DNA of 60,000 nucleotides from Nematostella vectensis (lineage: Eukaryota; Cnidaria; Anthozoa; Actiniaria; Edwardsiidae). The stretch is from positions 17,374,887 to 17,434,886 of the forward strand of contig NC_064034.1 in assembly GCF_932526225.1 (NCBI RefSeq), read 5' to 3'. The notes beneath the pieces are model-generated. The model had not been told where the DNA came from. It worked only from the letters and a program-made list of their open reading frames with translations, and made no database searches. Below, piece after piece: positions 11,801-24,674 of this stretch (its first letter is position 1; every line of letters begins with the position of its first letter). The translations under genes were made by a program, and so were the position numbers.

Positions 11801-14800
11801 AACATGGTCTTCTATCTGAGCAACACAAGTATCATTAAAACATGGTCTCCTATCTGAGCAACACAAGTATCGTTAAAACATGGTCTCCTATCTGAGCAAC
11901 ACAAGTATCGTTAACATGTTCTCATATCTGAGCAACACAAGTATCATTAAAACATGGTCTTCTATCTGAGCAACACAAGTATCATTAACATGGGCTCCTA
12001 TCTGAGCAACACAAGCATCATTAACATGGTCTAGTATCAGAAGGTTGGTGGACTGTAGGTGGATATGACCTTAGGATTTTCAAGCCATATCAGGATAATA
12101 TCCCAATAAAATCAGGATGGTAGAGTTACAGTACTTGATCTTTTTATGTAAATTGCCAAGGCTGGTAGGCAGTACGTTTGTTTGTATAGTGTTCTCACCA
12201 TTGATTTCACATGAAAGGGGTTGTGAAGAAATGCTTCCTGGGATTTCCTGTTAAACAAGAAAATTCATAATTGCCAGTAATGCTGCAAACATGTTTATAG
12301 ATTTTTGGCCAACATATAATCACTAGACTAAGTGCTGCTTAGCATGGCCTAGAACACTAGCCAGAACCTCTCACCCATAATCTCCTCCTAAAGTGCACAT
12401 GAGTAGAGAGCCAAAGACACTCCAGAGTGCCAGGCCACCATGCGATGCCCAGGACCACGACACGGCTATCGCACTACCATCAGGCGTCCAGGCAAGGCAC
12501 TGGACACCACCGGTACTATGTATGGCATCTTGCAAGGGTATGGTCAAGGAATTTTGATTTATTTTATACTTTACCCATAAGCATACAAATCGTCTGTGCC
12601 CTCCTTCCCCACCCCCCTTCCCCCCAAAAAACATCATTCAGAATAAAGGCTAATGTTTGTGTGTGTATGGTGCACTATTTCTATTGGGGTGCTAATGCGG
12701 GTTTTCAAATTTAAAAAAAGGCTTTGAAAATTGGGGTGCAGATTGTATGTGGGTGCCCATTAAAGGCCGGTAAATACGGTATGTCTGGACTAATGTTAGT
12801 AAAATTTATGGGTTGGTCTCTTCAAACCTTCTACGAACAGAATGCAACCAACTCTTGCATGGAGACAGTTTTACTACTGGACACATTTTAATTACAGTAT
12901 CTGACTTTGACTTCTTTTATAATATAAACTTTGCCTTAACATCACTGTAAGTAAAAAAAGAGTTCAATGTATCTACTATTGAGCATGAATTCAATGTAGT
13001 CTACATCCACATGTACCTAGAAATGTTTTCCGTGCACTCCTCCCAATCCCTCTAGTTACAGCAAGACAAAAGTCAATTCTGTGACCACCATTCAAGATAA
13101 ACAGAAATGTAAAGGATACCAGGATAATCTTTGCTAGACAGAAGAAGTTTGTGTGAGAGTATCAGTCCACCAGTGAGGTCATCAAAGCCATAGACATGAC
13201 TTTCACCACTAGAAAAACAGAACAGAACACCATAAAATACCAGCAAAGCCAGACAGAATAGGCTTTAACTATGATCGTGAAATGACATTAGGCTATAACA
13301 AATAGCATAAAAGGACAGTTTACAATAAACTACTAAAGCTAAAACATACTTTCTATTGAAAGCGCAGGCTGCTTACATTATGCATAGCATATCACTGTAC
13401 ATATACAGCATTTTAATGCAATTGTTGGGGGATAAAACTTACTTGGTACATCCAAAAACAATAAGTCGATATCTGTGATTCACAGCACAGCATGTTGCAC
13501 AGGTTAAATCTTTTGCCCAAACTCCAATCACCTCCTATTAAAAGATATGACACTCAGAAGAACAAGGAAAAGATTGATTATTGTTGCCCCTGGGGGAGAT
13601 GGGGTAGTGGAAGGGGGGTAATTCAGCCATCATTATTTAGGGGCAGTCTGACAGAGCCCAAATTTTTTTTATAACTATCAAAAAGAAACTTACTAACCCC
13701 AAAAAATACCTGAATTTTCTACTACTTCCATATTTAACACTCCCACATTTTACAACTAATGTAATGCTACTGCACATCATTGTGAGTTGATAGATATTCT
13801 TCTTAATGCACCATCCTTTTTCATTCTAATGCAGGGAAAGATCTGAACCTATATTTTTCAAAGAAAATTTCAGGCTATATTTTAAATGCAAAAAAAATAC
13901 AATCTGATTCGAATCATGCTAACATAAAAGTACTCCTGATATAATATCCAAGTACCCCATACTATTGTGGAAATGCTAAATATCAGAGCACCCTCCCTGG
14001 AATGTGACAGTGCATTTCGTACTGAAGGTTCAAAGTTAGCAGACTCAGCCGAGAGAAATCCACCCCTCCCATCTGCCAGGACGACAGCAAAGCCTCCAAG
14101 AAGAGGGCTGTATTCCATTGCTCTGAAGCACACTCCCTCATGATCCAAAGGGACGGCTGATTATAGGGATAAAAAATAGAAATTAGTAGTGGATTACAAT
14201 ATAAGGAGGCTTATTGATTTGAATTGCTTGACCATGTTTTGGTTTTGCTTGGAAAAAAGAACTTTCACTGCATTATTTCAAACTACAACTGAGAGGTTTT
14301 TATAGTCAGTGGTATTAAATTTAACCATGATTATAGTGGATTTGAATATTTATTTGGATAGGATGTTATAATTATAGACACTGAATGGAATAAGCTCTAA
14401 ATACCTCTTGCACTTTCAAAGTCATTGGTGAATGGTATGGAATGTATAGGTATAGTCTCCTCAGCTTCTATAAGACCGTCCCAAGTAAAGCGTTGGAGGA
14501 GTCCGTTCCCGCTACACACAAACAGTTCATCTCTTAGTGGAGAGACACTGAAAGAAAAAAAAATCAATAAGCTTACAAATCTTTTGCTGAAGGTGCAAAG
14601 GCAAGAAAGAATAAAAGGGTACCACAAACATTTTGCAATATTTTGAGTCTACTAGAGAGGGGAGGTCACAGTTCCCCCCCCCCCCCCTGTTTCCGGTTAA
14701 CTATATTGTAGCTGTATTACATGGAAACAACAACAAACAGGGTAGAAGGAGACATTCTTTCTATAGTCAGTAGTTTATGAAAAATGTTAAATGTGCCACA

Positions 14801-17599
14801 TTTATGACTGCCTTTAAATACCTTGTCACTCCACCGGATATTGTTATGATGTTCACTTCAATCAGCTTGATTGCAGGAACACAGTTCTGTCCCCCTTTTA
14901 AAGTATGATGGCCATGCCCGCTGAAGTAATCATACACAAAATGATTAGAACGATGGGTTATAAAATGAAGTGCAATCAGATACTGTATGCAAAAAAACAA
15001 TTAAAAAAAACTTGCTCTAAAAAAATAATTGTGTCATAAGGTGCCGTGTTTTATAAAGAAAATTCAGGTTTTCTAAACCCTATAAGCGATGATACTGTAC
15101 ATGCATTCTAAGAGTACAACTTTATTTAAAATAAGTATATAATATGCATTCTATTGAATATCTATCTAGTCTGTTTACATTTAAAGTCGCATTGTCACCA
15201 GTTTACTTCCGGAGGTCCGACGGAAACCTCAACCGTTAAAAGACAAAATAATCTATTAGAATCTGAGATATTTAACAGGCCATCCGCTCTAAATTATAGA
15301 TCACATCCTCGAAGAAACTTCCAAGAGACACACTGATTTCAATATTTTGAAATATTTTTCGCGTTTTCCGTTAGAAATCATAGGAGATTGCTACGTAATC
15401 GACCGGAAGTAAACTGGTGACAATGCGGCTTTAACATAAAACTATATTTTCTTGGTTGAAAATTGGGAAATAACAGATTAAAGTAAATAATATAATCTAG
15501 TGTTGCACCTGTATATTTGTGGCATGTTGTACACATATTGGCCATCACTTCTTTGTAACTCTATAAAAACAATCTTTCCTTCTGAGGTCTGTAATAATGA
15601 TAACGAAAAATTTTCAGGGAGACATGTTTAATTTCATACCAGACACTTGATTTTTACTATATCTTGATAAACCAACCAAGCAGTTTATTCAGGTTCTTAT
15701 TTATTAACGTCAGCTTACAGAAGCTGCACTCTCTCACTCCGATGCAAAGTATTGAGCCCTGCTTTATAAGAAGTAACTGTAATGGCATCTGCATGCCATG
15801 GATAAACCCTTAGTTATTTTTAGTCATCTCATTACATCACCAATCAATGTAACGCTAGCGATCACGTGACCTTAGCTTTATAAACACAGCAAACTTGCCT
15901 CTAAGGCTCACAGAAATTCGACTGGTTCACACAGGTTTAAGTTAGCGTCGCCCTAGGCCAAACTTGCTGTAAAGCTTACCAAGTTCGGCCACACGGAGCT
16001 GACACTGCTACAGTAACACTGCCCCCCTGGTACAAACATCTGAGGTGGTCAAAATTTTCAAAAAAAGGGAGAGGAGGGACAAGCAAGGATTTAAAAAAAA
16101 ATTCCCTTATACTTCTTTACATTTTTAAGCAAAATCTCTAAAAATTGGAAGGCCGGCCATATTCAACCCCCTCCTAGATCTGTCCATAAACATACCACTG
16201 TGATGTACCATGGTAATACTTACAGTCAAAGCTAGTGCAGATGAGTCAGGTTTCCAAACGAGAGACAAATAAGTCCCAACTTCCCTCAGGGACGCAGGGG
16301 ATCTTCGGCAAGTGACAATTAGAACTCTTGGCTAAAATAAGAGGACAAATTCAGTTTGCAGGCTTAAAATACACTAGAAATGTGAGAGATACAATAAAAG
16401 TTTGTGCTGTGGGAAATAACCTAAAGTAGAACTTCGCATGTGAATTCCTATTTTAGTATCCTACATACATAACTTGGACAGAAATCTTGTGAAATTTAGT
16501 AAATATTAAAAAAAACCAAGAGGTGAATACAAAGAATGTATAAAAATTCTAACAAAAATTAGGCTTGTGATGAGGTCCAAAGTCTTGTAAGTTCACAGCT
16601 ATTGTACTATAGGTACTTTATTTCTGTGGTTGTGAAGAGGACATACCTGTCAACTCTCCCGCATTAGGCGGGAGTCCCAAGATTTTGGACCCCTTCTACT
16701 GCTGTCCCGTGTTTTTATCGCTTCCGAAAAATTATTCTATAGAAAATCATCATTTTGCCTATTTTCTATTAAAGTATTTGAAACAATAATTCCCTTGTTA
16801 GCGCAATTTATCTAACACCCTCGTGAGATCTATAAGTGGATTTGTTTGCGAGAGCTTTCTATAGGGCAAACACCTGCGAGGTTATACCCACCCCTCCCCC
16901 AAAAAATGAATATACCCAACCCCTACCCCAGAAAAATTCTCAAGCCTTGAGATTTTCGGAGTTGACAGGTATGCAGCTATGGCACTATAGGTACTTGATT
17001 TCTGTGGTTGTGAAGAGGGTTCTCATAAGTGGAGGGGTTATCTTTTAAAATTTGGACTTCAGCTTTACGTAATAACATATCTCCATTTAACATATCTCCA
17101 TTTAACATATCTCCATATAACTATCTCCATTTCAAGTATTACATTAAGAAAAGTATTTGACTCAAGGTAATTCATCGAACAGTGAGAAAATAAATAAGAA
17201 CTCCAATAGGTACAGTAGGCTTAGTCCAGTTCATGTCTCACAGCCTTAAAAAATATCTAAACATTGATTTCACTGGTGGATGCTTATTGGAAGCTCGGCA
17301 TAAAACCAACATCTCGAAAAGTTAGCAATTTCACAAAGCTAGTAGCAATTTAACAGAGCTGCATTTGCTAACATAAAAATCGCAACTCCAATAATGACAG
17401 TAAACACCACAGATCTCTGAAAAGTAAAAATAGCCCGGTTTATGAAAACAGAGCATACCCTGTTGTTCCAAAGGCATACACTATGGCTCGAGATAACTGC
17501 CAGCAAGGAGCGGTCCCGGTTGAACTTCAAGCCTAAAAGATCTCCGCATTGTACTCCTTTTGGCGAGAAATATTTGGGCCAGCCAATAGGGAAGTACAT
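1..17599 (-). CDS. RIC1: RIC1 homologue, Rab6 GEF subunit (C-terminus off the left edge)
   Basis: RIC1 pairs with RGP1 to form the nucleotide-exchange factor for Rab6 at the Golgi, needed for retrograde endosome-to-Golgi traffic (family knowledge). The start at 17599 gives the family N-terminus [10 protein letters not shown] placed 28 coding exons whose phases all agree, totalling about 1,093 codons; vertebrate RIC1 is about 1,400, so roughly 300 residues lie to the left. Diagnostic segments: [12 protein letters not shown] and LALWSVFG (WD40-like propeller), [44 protein letters not shown], and [19 protein letters not shown] (RIC1 domain, near residues 829-847). The gene is divergent from the UMP-CMP kinase gene. 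Four of its introns carry tandem arrays touching splice sites. Identity is very secure; single exon edges are inferred from GT/AG and homology recalled from memory. Confidence 0.95.
360..468. repeat. Near-perfect hairpin carrying four octamer motifs
   Basis: Arms at 360-404 and 425-468 are reverse complements with only a few mismatches, joined by a loop of about 20 nt. Each arm carries ATGCAAAT twice: at 384-391 and 394-401, and inverted at 427-434 and 437-444. It lies in the RIC1 intron between exons 27 and 28. It could be a tiny inverted-repeat element, a hairpin RNA source or a POU-factor site cluster; the sequence does not decide. Confidence 0.7.
2101..2275. mobile_element. Decayed TTAA-flanked MITE (family of five in this window)
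   Basis: It shares internal blocks with the better copies at 15181, 21197, 31163 and 41541: GTCACCAGTT near the left end, AGATTGTTACGTAATCGA near the right end, and an inner CACATCCTC. It begins with TTAA. It is about 175 bp against about 250 bp for fuller copies. It lies in a RIC1 intron. Confidence 0.55.
2634..3385 (-). repeat. 44-bp tandem array starting at the RIC1 exon 24 donor
   Basis: About 12 clear 44-bp units lie between 2655 and 3207, with more degenerate copies on both sides up to the exon 24 donor at 3376/3377. Read on the minus strand each unit contains CCAG|GTAACTACC, which mirrors the real junction CCAG|GTAAATAAT. Units are nearly identical in the middle and decay outward. Confidence 0.85.
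3534..3738. mobile_element. Long-TIR MITE with 10-bp target duplication (Mutator-like)
   Basis: Terminal inverted repeats of roughly 80 bp start with AGCCTGCTAGCC; the inner arms include AATGTTTTATTTT and GGGAACCCTGTGCGC. The element is flanked by the identical 10-bp direct repeat ATGATACCCT at 3524-3533 and 3739-3748. A long TIR with a 9-11 bp target duplication is typical of Mutator-like elements; the superfamily call is inference. It sits in the intron between RIC1 exons 23 and 24. Reading frames on either strand here are inverted-repeat artefacts. Confidence 0.75.
4205..4300. mobile_element. Fragment of the GGGGTGGATACAG repeat family
   Basis: It contains GGGTGGATACAGCG and CCTTTTTGAGTAAAAAA, also seen in the copies at 11221 and 27303. 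It is a one-ended fragment in a RIC1 intron. Confidence 0.4.
6041..6240. repeat. Two-copy direct duplication of about 120 bp, with inner 18-bp repeats
   Basis: The block with GTCATAGTCCATAAGGTCAT, TAGTCCATTAGGTCATATAG and TTAGCGTATATTGTAA occurs twice in tandem. Inside each block the motif TAGTCCAT(A/T)AGGTCATA is itself repeated. It lies in the RIC1 intron just upstream (in transcript sense) of exon 18. Confidence 0.65.
6690..6736. repeat. T28-G19 homopolymer junction
   Basis: 28 consecutive T are followed directly by 19 consecutive G, in a RIC1 intron immediately next to an inverted-repeat element. The exact lengths are likely to be unstable or assembly-dependent. Confidence 0.9.
6760..7127. 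mobile_element. Inverted-repeat element (TATGACCAAAG termini)
   Basis: Left arm from 6762 (TATGACCAAAGTTTTT, CTACTACGGCCG, AGAGCGTCAATAGTCAAAC) is matched in reverse complement by 7050-7125. It is roughly 365 bp, has no coding capacity and abuts the next element at 7132. It lies in a RIC1 intron. Confidence 0.7.
7132..7447. mobile_element. MITE, TTACTGTCGAAT family, copy 1
   Basis: Long terminal inverted repeats (TTACTGTCGAATCCGTTGTA and its complement at the right end). Inner arms contain GTTTTACTGACGGAACAG and CAATCAGAGTCTCGCTTTG. A second, more diverged copy lies at 44058-44338. The protein-like frames here are inverted-repeat artefacts. Confidence 0.8.
8371..8658. mobile_element. Inverted-repeat element of about 288 bp
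   Basis: Arms of about 120 bp (8371-8490 and 8540-8658) share AATTCAAAATCTTCAAAATT, ACTCGACCGAGTTTGAAGCC and CAACCCGGT in opposite orientation, around a centre at 8500-8535. No clear target duplication is visible. It is in a RIC1 intron just downstream of exon 15. Confidence 0.7.
9185..9262 (-). mobile_element. tRNA-like (SINE head) sequence
   Basis: On the minus strand there is an A-box-like TAGTGTGCACCAGT followed by a good B box, GTTCGAATCC, at tRNA-like spacing. I cannot draw a full cloverleaf and there is no tRNA 3' end, so a tRNA-derived SINE remnant is more likely than a tRNA gene. Confidence 0.35.
9271..9703 (-). repeat. Three-copy duplication of RIC1 exon 14 end plus donor
   Basis: A unit of about 70 bp holds the exon 14 tail (ACTGGCCTGTTAGG), its donor (GTGAGGGTGTACAT) and the following AT-rich stretch. 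It occurs as the real junction (9637-9703) and as copies at 9339-9409 and 9271-9338. A 218-bp MITE (9415-9632) separates the real copy from the second. The copies are diverged and the third has lost a clean donor. Confidence 0.8.
9415..9632. mobile_element. MITE with 5-bp TAATA target duplication
   Basis: Imperfect TIRs of about 40 bp begin GGGTGATTTAGATCCA at the left and end with its complement at the right. Direct repeats TAATA lie at 9410-9414 and 9633-9637. The neighbouring repeat copy (CATACATAATACATATT at 9331) preserves the empty site, so insertion after the tandem duplication is directly visible. Confidence 0.85.
9665..17599 (-). CDS. RIC1: RIC1 exons 1-14 (N-terminal beta-propeller half)
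   Basis: Exons in transcript order (high to low coordinate): 17599-17459, 16331-16224, 15588-15509, 14920-14822, 14547-14405, 14156-14023, 13534-13443, 13208-13120, 12528-12375, 12247-12199, 11629-11566, 10936-10881, 10460-10275, 9703-9665. Phases join without frameshift. Exon 6 was ended at a GTACGA donor (14023), because the other possible donor would break the frame of exon 7 ([10 protein letters not shown]). Exon 14 is only 39 nt ([13 protein letters not shown]). This half is WD40-like, and in the family it forms the scaffold that binds RGP1. Exon 11 is preceded by a tandem array of its acceptor region, and exons 13 and 14 are followed by arrays of their donors. Confidence 0.88.
9889..10283 (-). 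repeat. 31-bp tandem array starting at the RIC1 exon 13 donor
   Basis: About 12-13 units of 31 bp. On the minus strand the exon 13 end and donor read GTCATTCAG|GTACAGTATAG, and array units read GTCATCCAG|GTACAGTATAG. Each unit therefore carries about 10 nt of exon 13 tail and an intact-looking donor. 31 is not a multiple of three, so use of another donor would shift the frame. Confidence 0.88.
11134..11222. repeat. Two-copy 45-bp tandem duplication
   Basis: TGTGCAATACAGTTCCCTTA followed by ACAAACAGTCATTA(A/T)AGC occurs twice in tandem, next to the repeat element that starts at 11221. Confidence 0.8.
11221..11398. mobile_element. Short element of the GGGGCGGATCCAGG family
   Basis: The left end (GGCGGGTACAGCGGGG, GTGGATATCCACCCCC, TTTTTGAGTAAAAAA) and right end (GGAAATCCTAGATCCGCCCC) form imperfect inverted ends. 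Related copies lie at 23803-24566 and 27303-27585. It contains a long poly-G run. Confidence 0.55.
11629..12033 (-). repeat. 36-bp tandem array of the RIC1 exon 11 acceptor region
   Basis: About 11 units of 35-37 bp. The real acceptor on the minus strand is TTGTGTTGCTCATTAG|GCTTGG; units read TTGTGTTGCTCAGATAGGAG. Each unit thus repeats the pyrimidine tract and an AG. This is the only array here seeded from a 3' splice site. Short frames rich in SNTSII or AQIGDHV repeats are artefacts of the array. Confidence 0.85.
15181..15434. mobile_element. TTAA-flanked MITE, full copy
   Basis: It begins TTAAAGTCGCATTGTCACCA and ends with the complement, GACAATGCGGCTTTAA. The ends continue into GTTTACTTCCGG. 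TTAA is present at both ends, as in piggyBac-type insertions; the superfamily call is inference. It lies in a RIC1 intron. Confidence 0.8.
16596..17018. mobile_element. CATACCTGTCAACTC MITE between 45-bp direct repeats
   Basis: The element at 16642-16973 has 15-bp TIRs (CATACCTGTCAACTC and its complement). It is bordered immediately on both sides by a 45-bp near-identical direct repeat (16596-16640 and 16974-17018; inner block TTTCTGTGGTTGTGAAGAGG). It lies in RIC1 intron 1. Confidence 0.75.
17075..17128. repeat. Short 16-bp tandem repeat
   Basis: AACATATCTCCATTT is repeated about three times, followed by a degenerate copy, in RIC1 intron 1. Confidence 0.7.
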
Positions 17600-21522
<3,923 letters not shown>

Positions 21523-21836
21523 AATACTTTGGGTATTTACTTCAGCATAGTGTACTGTATTACAATACAAAAGACCTCCATGAATCAATCAGATGTTATC
21601 AACATTTGCTACTGTACTGTATGTATTTTCATTTTGTAATTATAGGGTTTCAAGTTTTGCTTATTTTATGTTATTCTCAGTATTTAGAATTATCGATATA
21701 TACTATATTAAAAATATAGTATATTAACAAAATTATGTTGGCTAGTTCCACAGCTTTGTACAGCAAGGGAACATACTGAAGTTCAATCAAAATATCCAGA
21801 TAATAAGATAATAATAATAAGTTCTATTTGACAGAG

Positions 21837-21842
21837 AATAAA
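21837..21842 (+). terminator. Possible polyadenylation signal of UMP-CMP kinase
   Basis: AATAAA 315 bp after the stop codon, the first clear consensus signal in that direction. The 3' UTR extent is inferred. Confidence 0.35.
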
Positions 21843-21914
21843 ACTGAGCTGCTCTTGTGTCAAGTCAAAGACATGTGATATAGAAAGTATCCACTTACAT
21901 TAGTTGTACTTCCA

Positions 21915-22072
21915 GGCGCATACCCAGGATTGGCCGAAGGAGGATGCGCAGTCTTAGGTTACATATGGAAAAGGGATAGTATTTGAAAATTTCTTAATAA
22001 GAAATGACCCACTTTTGGCCGTCAAGGGGGGTGCTCACGCACCCTGCTCACCCCCTGTGTATGTGCCTAGCT
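21915..22072. mobile_element. Short element with CAGGCGCATACCCAGGA ends
   Basis: The left end CAGGCGCATACCCAGGAT and right end CTGTGTATGTGCCTAG are imperfect inverted repeats. They resemble the CAGGCCCGTACCCAGGA termini of the element at 30123. Intergenic. Confidence 0.5.
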
Positions 22073-22689
22073 TCCATTTACAATCTGAACAAAAGAATCT
22101 ATTTGCAGTGATCTAAATAAAATATTGCTCTCTGGTAGTTATTGACAATCTTTATAAAATGCTACAGATGGAAACCCCATTTTATTATTTAGGTATTTTA
22201 TTTAAACTCAATTTTGACACAAGGCTATGCTTCATAAAAACCCTCCTTACATTTTCATGGTTGTTATTTTTGTTTGATTTGTGTTTAATTGGGCATGAAA
22301 TAATATCTATTTTAATGTGCGAACTATTTTAATAAAAATTCTAATATGCAGAATGTGTGTTATGAACTTTTGAGTTAAAATATTCCAGATACCAATTACA
22401 GGCTTTACTACCCACCCCAATATTTTATGTCTATTTTTAAAGCCGTGGCGGACGCCTCATAATAAGAATAGGTAGTGGTGGCCATCAATTTATTCCTTGA
22501 GTGAAAGCTGATGTTAAGTTAAGAAAATTGGTCTTAAATTTGAAGTTTGGCGTTTCAGAGCGCCTTCAAATCTCGCCTTTTTTTGGGAGCATGCGGAACC
22601 CCCTAGTGAAGCATTTTTCACCGTATAAGTCCTTTGCACGCCCTGCCTTGTCTGCGAACACAGCAGACAAACAAAAACGTGAAAGAACA

Positions 22690-23730
22690 ATGGCCCGAAC
22701 CGGGGTGGGAGACTCTCCAGGAGCGGATACAGGGGGGGGGGGGGGGGGGGGTGGGGTGGATCAGAAAACGTTTGAAGAAAATAAATGTCAGGGGACAGGA
22801 GTTCTTCTCGTCGTTTTATCCACTCACGAGTCCACACTCTTCGTTCAATGGTAACAGGAGGGTTGTCATCATCTAAAAGCTGCATCAGAATCAGCAACAT
22901 GCGGCGCCTTCGCATGGTAACTTCGCGTACAGCCATCGTGACTATAATAGACCATCCAATTTTCCTTCCCTATTTATTGCATTGCAACACAATACAATTA
23001 TCGGTCTCTTTTTTCCAATTGTGTTTATTGCAAATACGAAAACAAGAGAGTATTATTATTTTCTCATTTTTTGCTCGTTGTGATTGGATAAATCGACAGA
23101 ATCAAGACATTTTGCAGTGTGAAAACTTGGTGTAAACCCGTGTTGCACAAGGAACTCAAACAATGCAACACCTTGCTGCCTCTTGCCCCTGGGACAATAA
23201 AGACGTCCCTTTGCGAATGTGTGTGCTTAAATACGTTTTGTCCCCGCTGCAAGCCCCATATTTAAGCGCTGGCTTTATCTCGACTTGTATGTACGGAAAA
23301 TGATTTGAGTGCGGCTTCATGTCTCCGGGACATGTAATGGTTACCGTTGCGAATGTCTGTACACAATTCGCTGTTGCACATGCAGCGTGCCTCCGATACA
23401 GGCGCTGCCGCTACACGTCCCTGGGAAGTATTCCCGCTGCTGTACTTAGCTGTCTGTGTTGGCTGTGCTTTTGTCCCTTCGGCATGTCCCAGGCACATAA
23501 GCCTATAAAAGGCTCCTTAGTGGGTGAGTAAAATGGATAGGTGTCCCAGGAACATGCTTATGGCGCAGTTTATTCTGTGTGTACATGTTGTGATTTCGTC
23601 CCCGCTTTATGTCCCCGCTATAGATTCCCGCTCTCTGACACGTTTTATGTAGGGAATGAGATTTTAAAACGGCTACATGTTCCGGGGTCATGTAGCTGAA
23701 AAATGTCCCCTAGTGTGCGAGCACCTTAAG
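22690..23730 (-). mobile_element. Decayed PIF/Harbinger-like element
   Basis: The region holds a transposase N-terminal fragment (22800-22936, minus) and GC-richer sequence with repeated TGTCCC/GGGACA motifs. The right end reads, on the minus strand, TTAAGGTGCTCGCACACTAG; the three-base TTA is the usual Harbinger target. The left boundary is unclear because a poly-G repeat fragment (22724-22780) interrupts it. The element family is inferred. Confidence 0.45.
22800..22936 (-). pseudogene. PIF/Harbinger-type transposase N-terminal fragment
   Basis: Reading from 22936 on the minus strand: MAVREVTMRRRRMLLILM, then ERRVWTREWIKRREELLSPD. The Arg-rich start followed by a Trp-x-x-x-Trp block is typical, from memory, of the N-terminus of HARBI1-like nucleases. 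The frame then runs into a Pro-rich translation of the poly-G repeat and the catalytic DDE part is absent. So this is a dead fragment. A chance frame is the alternative. Confidence 0.5.
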
Positions 23731-24641
23731 GGATAGCACTTGGGGCGAATTTTATACCCTAAGGGATAGGACGAGCATATTTAATTTTTTTAGGGAGAGC
23801 AGGGGCGGATCCAGGATTTCAAAATAGGATAGACGGCTTATACAGTAATGCACTAGTCATTTGAAAACCCCCACCCCCATGGTCCCGGGGAAGGGTGGGG
23901 TTAAGGTTTAGAGCACTTTTGAACGAGAATCTGTCCCGAGGGGGTGGGGGAATTGACAGTTTTTGACTCTAAGACTTATCCCCACCGTGGGGGTTTGGGA
24001 CAAGTGCATAGTGTCACAAATATCATGTTAGTTTCTGGCTTGAGACTCTTCTGTAGCAAGCAATTCCATGTACAAGCGTGTGGCATGCTGCACGGCGACA
24101 TGTGCAAAAACGAATATATATATATATAAAAAAATGACAGATGAAGATTATTTATTTTTCCATATTTTTTTTACAACTGTTATCTTCATAGTAATTGGTA
24201 CAAATGTACTCGCTCAAGTGTACTGGCTTTGAAAAAATAAAAAAAAGCTTATTTCAGATGACTTGTTGTTGGGTAGTTGCCCAAAGTTTGCATCCCAAGG
24301 GGTAGGGGCATTTAACTGCTGTTTTGTCCCAAGGGGGTGGGGGCTTTTCTCGGTTTTGTACAGGGTCAAAGTCTAACCCACCACCCTTCCCCGGGACCAT
24401 GGGGGTGGGGGTTTCAATTGACTAATTTTGCTGACGCGATAAATTCAATTCAGCATGTAGCATTGTTAGATCTGTATGGCCTACCAAGAACCACTGGATC
24501 AGTTACTGTATAAGCCGTTTATGGTCATTATCCACCCCCTATTTTGAAATCCTGGATTCACCCCTGCTCTCCCTAAAAAAATTAAATATGCTCGTCCTAT
24601 CCCTTAGGGTATAAAATTCGCCCCAAGTGCTATCCCTTAGG
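23728..24641. mobile_element. Foldback element of about 914 bp with nested inverted repeats
   Basis: Outer arms (AAGGGATAGCACTTGGGG, CCTAAGGGATAGGACGAGC, TTTAGGGAGAGCAGGGG) are matched in reverse near 24565-24641. An inner pair (GGGGCGGATCCAGGATTT at 23803 against AAATCCTGGATTCACCCC near 24548) belongs to the family also at 11221 and 27303. A third inner pair centres on CCATGGTCCCGGGGAAGGGT. This implies one element nested inside another, or a palindrome that has grown outward. Intergenic. Confidence 0.7.
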
Positions 24642-24674
24642 TTCTTCTGGAAATCTTATATTCCCTTAGGGTGT

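Noticed and set aside
11522-11866. Repetitive frames [12 protein letters not shown] and [12 protein letters not shown]
   Set aside because: Translations of the 36-bp acceptor array on each strand; not genes.
22501-22876. Frames of 117 and 80 codons on plus
   Set aside because: They cross a poly-G repeat fragment and have no family signal; the minus-strand transposase fragment is the better reading.
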